Source: an uncultured Lachnospiraceae bacterium
GTDB taxonomy: Bacteria; Bacillota; Clostridia; Lachnospirales; Lachnospiraceae
NCBI GenBank assembly: GCA_910584205.1
Contig: CAJUAA010000017.1
Coordinates: forward strand, 12,173 to 76,172
DNA length: 64,000 nucleotides
Direction of reading: 5' to 3'
Of this stretch, positions 60,527-64,000 are shown piece by piece (the stretch's first letter is position 1; every line of letters begins with the position of its first letter). The notes under the pieces are model-generated. The model was given only the letters and a program-made list of their open reading frames with translations. It made no database searches and was not told where the DNA came from. The position numbers and the translations under genes were made by a program.

Positions 60527-61912
60527 TCAGCCCTCCTGGTCCTGCAGATACGCCCGGTAGTTCTCAATGACCGTTTCCATGGCTTCTTTTCCCGGAGCCC
60601 CCACGGTCAGCCGGCGGTTCACGCAGGTCTCCATGGAAATCGCTTCGTAGATATCGCCCTCAAATACCGGACTGATGGCCCGATATTCTTCCAGGGACAG
60701 GTCGTCCAGCGCCTTCTGATGCTCAATGCAGTACAGGACCAGCCGGCCCACGATCCCATGGGCGTCCCGGAACGGCACGCCGTGGTTGACCAGATAATCC
60801 GCCGCATCCGTGGCATTGGTAAATCCGTGCCTTGCGCTGTCGTTCATCCGTTCCTTACAGAAGCGGATCGTATCCAGCATCCCCGTAAACAGCGCGACGC
60901 AGCCCTTCACCGTATCGATGGCATCGAACACCAGTTCTTTATCTTCCTGCATGTCTTTATTGTAGGCCAGCGGAATCCCTTTTAACGTGGTCAAAAGCGA
61001 TGTGAGCGCCCCGTAGACCCTTCCGGTCTTTCCGCGCACCAGTTCCGCGATGTCCGGATTCTTTTTCTGCGGCATGATGGAACTGCCGGTGCTGTACGCG
61101 TCGTCGATTTCCACAAACCGGTATTCATTGCTGTTCCAGATGATGATCTCTTCGCAGAAACGGCTCAGATGCATCATGATCGTCGCCATGGCGGACAGAT
61201 ACTCGATCAGGTAATCCCGGTCCGATACCGCGTCCATGCTGTTCAGCATGGGACCGTAAAAGCCCAGAAGCTCCGCCGTATATTCCCGGTCCAGCGGATA
61301 GGTGGTTCCCGCCAGGGCTCCCGCTCCAAGCGGACAGTAATTCATCCTCTCGTAAATGTCCTTCAGACGGGAACGATCCCTTTTGAACATTTCAAAATAC
61401 GCGCCCATGTGGTGGGCCAGCGTGATCGGCTGCGCCTTCTGAAGATGCGTAAAGCCGGGCATGATCGTCTCCGTATTCCGTTCCATGATCCCGAACAGCA
61501 CATTCAGAAGCTTTTTCAAAAGTCCGTCCGTTTCCAGCACCTCGTCCCTCGTATAGAGCCTCATGTCCAGCGCCACCTGATCGTTGCGGCTTCGTCCTGT
61601 ATGCAGCTTCTTGCCCGCGTCCCCTATCCGGTCGATCAGATTCGCCTCCACAAAGCTGTGAATATCCTCATACTGATCCGTGATCGGCAGCTTTCCGGAC
61701 TCCACATCCTCGAGGATTCCCTGAATCCCTTCCAGAATCTTGTCCCTTTCCTGTTCCGTGAGGATCCCCTGCTTTGCCAGCATCCGCACATGAGCCATGC
61801 TGCCCTCCATGTCCTGCCTGTAAAATTTCCGGTCAAAAGAGATCGACGCGTTAAAACGGTAGACCAGCTGGTCCGTCTCTTTTGTAAAACGTCCTCCCCA
61901 CAACTGTGCCAT
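60527..61912 (-). CDS. argH: Argininosuccinate lyase
   Basis: A 461-aa enzyme releasing arginine and fumarate in the last arginine step. GGRFTKETDQLVYRFNASISFD opens the protein, HTGRSRNDQVALDMRL and TH156LQKAQP are active-site segments, and GSSIMPQKKNPD (276-287) is the superfamily signature. ATG 61912 is supported by GGAAAGGA; a start further up at 62038 would run through the promoter. argG is not adjacent. Confidence 0.97.
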   Translation of the reverse strand: MAQLWGGRFTKETDQLVYRFNASISFDRKFYRQDMEGSMAHVRMLAKQGILTEQERDKILEGIQGILEDVESGKLPITDQYEDIHSFVEANLIDRIGDAGKKLHTGRSRNDQVALDMRLYTRDEVLETDGLLKKLLNVLFGIMERNTETIMPGFTHLQKAQPITLAHHMGAYFEMFKRDRSRLKDIYERMNYCPLGAGALAGTTYPLDREYTAELLGFYGPMLNSMDAVSDRDYLIEYLSAMATIMMHLSRFCEEIIIWNSNEYRFVEIDDAYSTGSSIMPQKKNPDIAELVRGKTGRVYGALTSLLTTLKGIPLAYNKDMQEDKELVFDAIDTVKGCVALFTGMLDTIRFCKERMNDSARHGFTNATDAADYLVNHGVPFRDAHGIVGRLVLYCIEHQKALDDLSLEEYRAISPVFEGDIYEAISMETCVNRRLTVGAPGKEAMETVIENYRAYLQDQEG

Positions 61913-61979
61913 AATCTTTTCATCCTTTCCTGTATCTCTGTATATGGTCTGTATGCTTCCCATGCTGCCAATGCAGTCC

Positions 61980-62008
61980 ATTGTACCACAAAGTATCCGA
62001 CAACACAA
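61980..62008 (-). promoter_or_regulatory. Promoter of argH
   Basis: TTGTGT (62003-62008) and TACAAT (61980-61985), 17-bp spacer and a TGG extension before the -10. The -35 begins at the foot of the upstream terminator. No ARG box is evident. Confidence 0.65.
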
Positions 62009-62035
62009 GAAAAGAGCAGGCAGTCTGCTCTTTTC
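62009..62035 (-). terminator. Terminator of the formate/nitrite channel gene
   Basis: An 11-bp stem GAAAAGAGCAG / CTGCTCTTTTC with a 5-nt loop, T-rich on its 3' side, 41 bp past the stop at 62076. Confidence 0.8.
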
Positions 62036-62075
62036 CATCGTTTATATGGGATATTTAATATTGGAACTTACTGAA

Positions 62076-62846
62076 TCACTTTCCCGCTTTGCTCTGAATC
62101 ATATAATAGGGCCATGCCACAAAGAGAATGCCGCCGATCATGTTTCCAATGGTCACCACAGCCAGATTGTACACATAGCCGCCCACCGACAGGCCTGCCA
62201 CCCCGTTCGGGTCCAGCAGCCCGGACGCCATGATCGTCATGTTGGCCACGCTGTGCTCAAAGCCGCAGAGGACGAACACAAAGATACACCAGAAGATCAT
62301 GACCAGCTTGCCGGATTCGGTCTTCATCTTCGCTCCGCACCATACGGCAAGACATACGAGCATGTTACAGAAAACTGCTTTGACAAACAGATTCAGCGCC
62401 GCTCCGCCCATCTTCGCAGCCGCCACCGTAGCGATGACCTCTCCTACCGCTCCGCTGGCAAGGCCTGTAAAATGGAACATGACAGCCGCGATCAGAGAAC
62501 CCGCCAGATTGCCGACATAGCAGATGACCCAAAGCTTCACTGCATCCGCCCACTTCACTTCGCCGCAGAACGCCCCGGACGCCATTACGAAATTATTGCC
62601 GGTAAACAGCTCCGCTCCGGCCATCACCACCAGACTCAGAGCCGCCGCAAAGGACGCCGCCATCATGATCTTGCCGGCCCCTGTGGTTCCCAGATTGCCG
62701 CCTACCGTGAGCATGACAAAACCGCCGAATGCAATGAAAAATCCTGCCATCATGGATGCGATCACATAACCAGCCGGATTGCTGTTCAGAAGATTCAGTT
62801 TTCCCTTCGCCGTATTGCATACACCCGTAAACTCATCTTTAAACAT
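62076..62846 (-). CDS. Formate/nitrite transporter (FNT) family channel
   Basis: A 256-aa protein with six membrane helices. AELFTGNNFVM and CGFEHSVANMT are the two re-entrant-loop motifs of FocA/NirC/HSC channels. The conserved His in FEHSVANM gates anion flux. Substrate (formate, nitrite or hydrosulfide) cannot be told from context. RBS AGGAGGGG. Confidence 0.94.
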   Translation of the reverse strand: MFKDEFTGVCNTAKGKLNLLNSNPAGYVIASMMAGFFIAFGGFVMLTVGGNLGTTGAGKIMMAASFAAALSLVVMAGAELFTGNNFVMASGAFCGEVKWADAVKLWVICYVGNLAGSLIAAVMFHFTGLASGAVGEVIATVAAAKMGGAALNLFVKAVFCNMLVCLAVWCGAKMKTESGKLVMIFWCIFVFVLCGFEHSVANMTIMASGLLDPNGVAGLSVGGYVYNLAVVTIGNMIGGILFVAWPYYMIQSKAGK

Positions 62847-62983
62847 ATGTACCCCTCCTGTATTGAGTTTTTATCCTGTATATCATAACATATTATCTGT
62901 GTCATGTGATTGTACATTTTGTAGGAATTACCGCTTTCCTGGAAAAAACATGGAACAAATCCGAAATTTTTTGAAAAAAAGAC

Positions 62984-63012
62984 TTTACAAGTCCGGTTTC
63001 ATCTGCTACAAT
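62984..63012 (+). promoter_or_regulatory. Promoter of tRNA-Thr
   Basis: TTTACA (62984-62989) and TACAAT (63007-63012), 17-bp spacer, 22 bp before the tRNA. Confidence 0.75.
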
Positions 63013-63034
63013 CATCATTGTTGTGAAACAACAG

Positions 63035-63107
63035 GCTTCCGTGGCTCAGTCGGTAGAGCGACGCACTCGTAATGCGTAGGTCACCGGTTCAAATCCGGTC
63101 GGGAGCT
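63035..63107 (+). tRNA. tRNA-Thr(CGT)
   Basis: 73 nt. Acceptor GCTTCCG / CGGGAGC (one G-U pair), D-arm with GCTCAGTCGGTAGAGC, anticodon arm ACGCA-CTCGTAA-TGCGT with anticodon CGT, T-arm ACCGG-TTCAAAT-CCGGT. CCA is not encoded. Confidence 0.97.
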
Positions 63108-63161
63108 TTTTTTATTTTTTCCTGTAAATTCAACGTTTTTCGGCATTTTTAAAGAGGAATG

Positions 63162-63187
63162 AAACCACCTGAAAAAGGGTGGTTTTT
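63162..63187 (+). terminator. Terminator after tRNA-Thr
   Basis: Stem AACCACC / GGTGGTT with an 8-nt loop followed by TTTT; a T-run also directly follows the tRNA. Confidence 0.65.
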
Positions 63188-63217
63188 TATGTTTTATCGA
63201 CCGTTTGCCGACCAGAA

Positions 63218-63475
63218 TCACAGCTGCAGGGCCACCCGTTCCGTGGAGCTGGTCCACGTCCGCTTGAACCGTTCCACGCCGCTGCCCCTGTATGCCTGGG
63301 CTTCTGCTGTCTCCGGAAGGAACGCCCTCAGCTGTCTGGCCCCGCGGTACCGTCTCAGCGCCTGCATCCCCTTACGCTCTGACTGCCGGATCGCTTCGAT
63401 GGTCACGCCGCAAACCTCCCCCTGTCTCTTTCAGCGTTATGTTCTGCCGGTACTTCATCCGGATCACGGCCGGCT
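63218..63475 (-). pseudogene. Frameshifted sigma-70 region-4-like / phage-type transcription regulator
   Basis: One frame reads QQPAVIRMKYRQNITLKETG and a second frame, reached by removing one G from a GGGGG run near 63421-63425, continues GEVCGVTIEAIRQSERKGM then QALRRYRGARQLRAF. Joined, they give a sigma region-4 helix-turn-helix (VIRMKY ... TLKE-GEVCGVT-EAIRQ-ERKGMQALR). Further upstream the frame is also broken. Such proteins occur in prophages and integrative elements. Confidence 0.55.
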
Positions 63476-63756
63476 GCTGATCTGCCTTATTTGGTTGTGC
63501 AGGTTTCCGGGAATGGACAGCAGTTCGCCCTTGCGCCCTGCTGCCGGATATGGTAAGATTGAGAAAAGGAAAGCCAGAGACGCACGGCTACCCTCAAAAG
63601 ATCAACTCAATGCTTTACAGCATCGGCCGTCACTATTTGCGGTAGTGGCGGCTGTTTTCGTCCCCTGAAGATCGTGTAACAAAGACCAACAATGGTAACA
63701 ATGAAAATCGTCAAAGTTTAGGAACGGCTATTCTTATAGCTTAATATAAACTTTCG

Positions 63757-63788
63757 CCGGGACGGGTGACTGCCCTCACCTTCCGGCT
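63757..63788 (-). other. Two-tier hairpin near a transcript start
   Basis: Minus-strand GCCGG/CCGGC and inner GGTGA/TCACC arms enclose GGGCAG, about 16-45 nt from the -10 of the promoter at 63804-63831. No known RNA family is recognised. Confidence 0.35.
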
Positions 63789-63803
63789 GTCCTGTTAAGT
63801 CTA

Positions 63804-63831
63804 TAATATCCGTTTACAAAAATATGTCAAT
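63804..63831 (-). promoter_or_regulatory. Promoter reading toward the sigma-like remnant
   Basis: Perfect TTGACA (63826-63831) and TATTAT (63804-63809), 16-bp spacer, with no intact ORF downstream. Confidence 0.6.
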
Positions 63832-63896
63832 ACAGAAGAAGGCCTCTCCCCACTGCACACAGCGGCCTGTTCGATCTGCTGCAAAGGCTTCCGAAA

Positions 63897-63930
63897 AACA
63901 GAGGAGGCTCCCCCAGGAGTCTCCTCTGTT
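63897..63930 (-). terminator. Terminator of the edge gene
   Basis: A 10-bp stem AACAGAGGAG / CTCCTCTGTT followed on the minus strand by TTTTT... (CTGTTTTTCGG), 16 bp past the stop. Confidence 0.85.
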
Positions 63931-63945
63931 CTCACGCGACAGGAC

Positions 63946-64000
63946 CTACCAGCCGATCAGCCAGGAATAGATCCCCTCATATTTGTATCTGGATGCATCC
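63946..64000 (-). CDS. C-terminal end of an unidentified protein (partial)
   Basis: The last 17 codons, reading DASRYKYEGIYSWLIGW and a TAG, run in from the window edge and are followed by a good terminator. Too short for identification. Confidence 0.6.
   Translation of the reverse strand, partial: DASRYKYEGIYSWLIGW

Larger units (their letters stand above)
63476..63945. other. Intergenic stretch next to tRNA-Thr with decayed, element-like sequence
   Basis: No intact gene is seen. It holds a minus-strand promoter, a structured hairpin and several short inverted repeats, and leads into the frameshifted sigma-like remnant. It may be the edge of a degraded mobile element inserted beside the tRNA. 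Confidence 0.4.

Overview
The window looks like a chromosome segment of a moderately GC-rich Firmicute, most likely a gut Lachnospiraceae-type Clostridium. This is inferred from gene content and order (yicC-gmk-rpoZ-ptsI-ptsH, era-yqzL-recO, rny-recX-recA), strong AGGAGG ribosome binding sites, consensus sigma-A promoters, a Bacillus/Clostridium-type LexA box and PPi-linked glycolytic enzymes. Nearly all genes lie on the minus strand, so transcription runs from high to low coordinates.

Layout. 1-3091: 5' part of a secreted M60-like peptidase with dockerin-like and fibronectin-type domains. 3221-5794: a three-part flavodiiron/rubredoxin/NADH-rubredoxin-oxidoreductase fusion for O2 or NO reduction. 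5866-26736: a roughly 21-kb, tightly packed minus-strand operon with one strong promoter at 26804-26832. In transcription order it encodes a HerA/DUF87-type ATPase, a cytoplasmic Ig-like (Big_2) protein, a transglutaminase-like protein, a very acidic protein ending in HExxH-peptidase and TNT (NAD+-glycohydrolase toxin) domains, a GrpE-like protein with an immunity-protein-like N-terminus, a lid-less Hsp70, a protein with two degenerate J-like domains plus zinc ribbons and FN3 repeats, a zinc-ribbon GTPase, a GAP1-like GTPase-associated protein, a 70-aa membrane protein, a membrane-anchored GTPase and an M50-like membrane protease. This is the standout locus. Its parts (GAP1/double-GTPase, HerA, TNT NADase, dedicated Hsp70 machine) point to a chaperone- and GTPase-controlled conflict or defence system, but no function is proven by sequence.

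27084-33125: a membrane-anchored PstS-like binding protein, then a Bce-type ABC transporter with its two-component system (peptide-antibiotic sensing). 33190-34720: a small AT-rich, partly decayed accessory patch (truncated FMN reductase, alpha/beta hydrolase, HTH-like small protein). 35215-50230: housekeeping genes: ppdK, PPi-type pfk, glycyl-tRNA synthetase, a lipoprotein, recO, yqzL-like, era, an M16C peptidase, ptsH, ptsI, rpoZ, gmk and yicC. 50403-52139: rqcH on the plus strand, from a promoter that overlaps the yicC promoter face to face. 52146-55523: OPT transporter, PqqD-like protein and ApbE. 55735-62846: tRNA-Ser, rny, recX, recA, asd, argH and a formate/nitrite channel. 63035-64000: tRNA-Thr followed by a decayed mobile-element-like stretch (frameshifted sigma region-4-like gene) and the 3' end of another gene.
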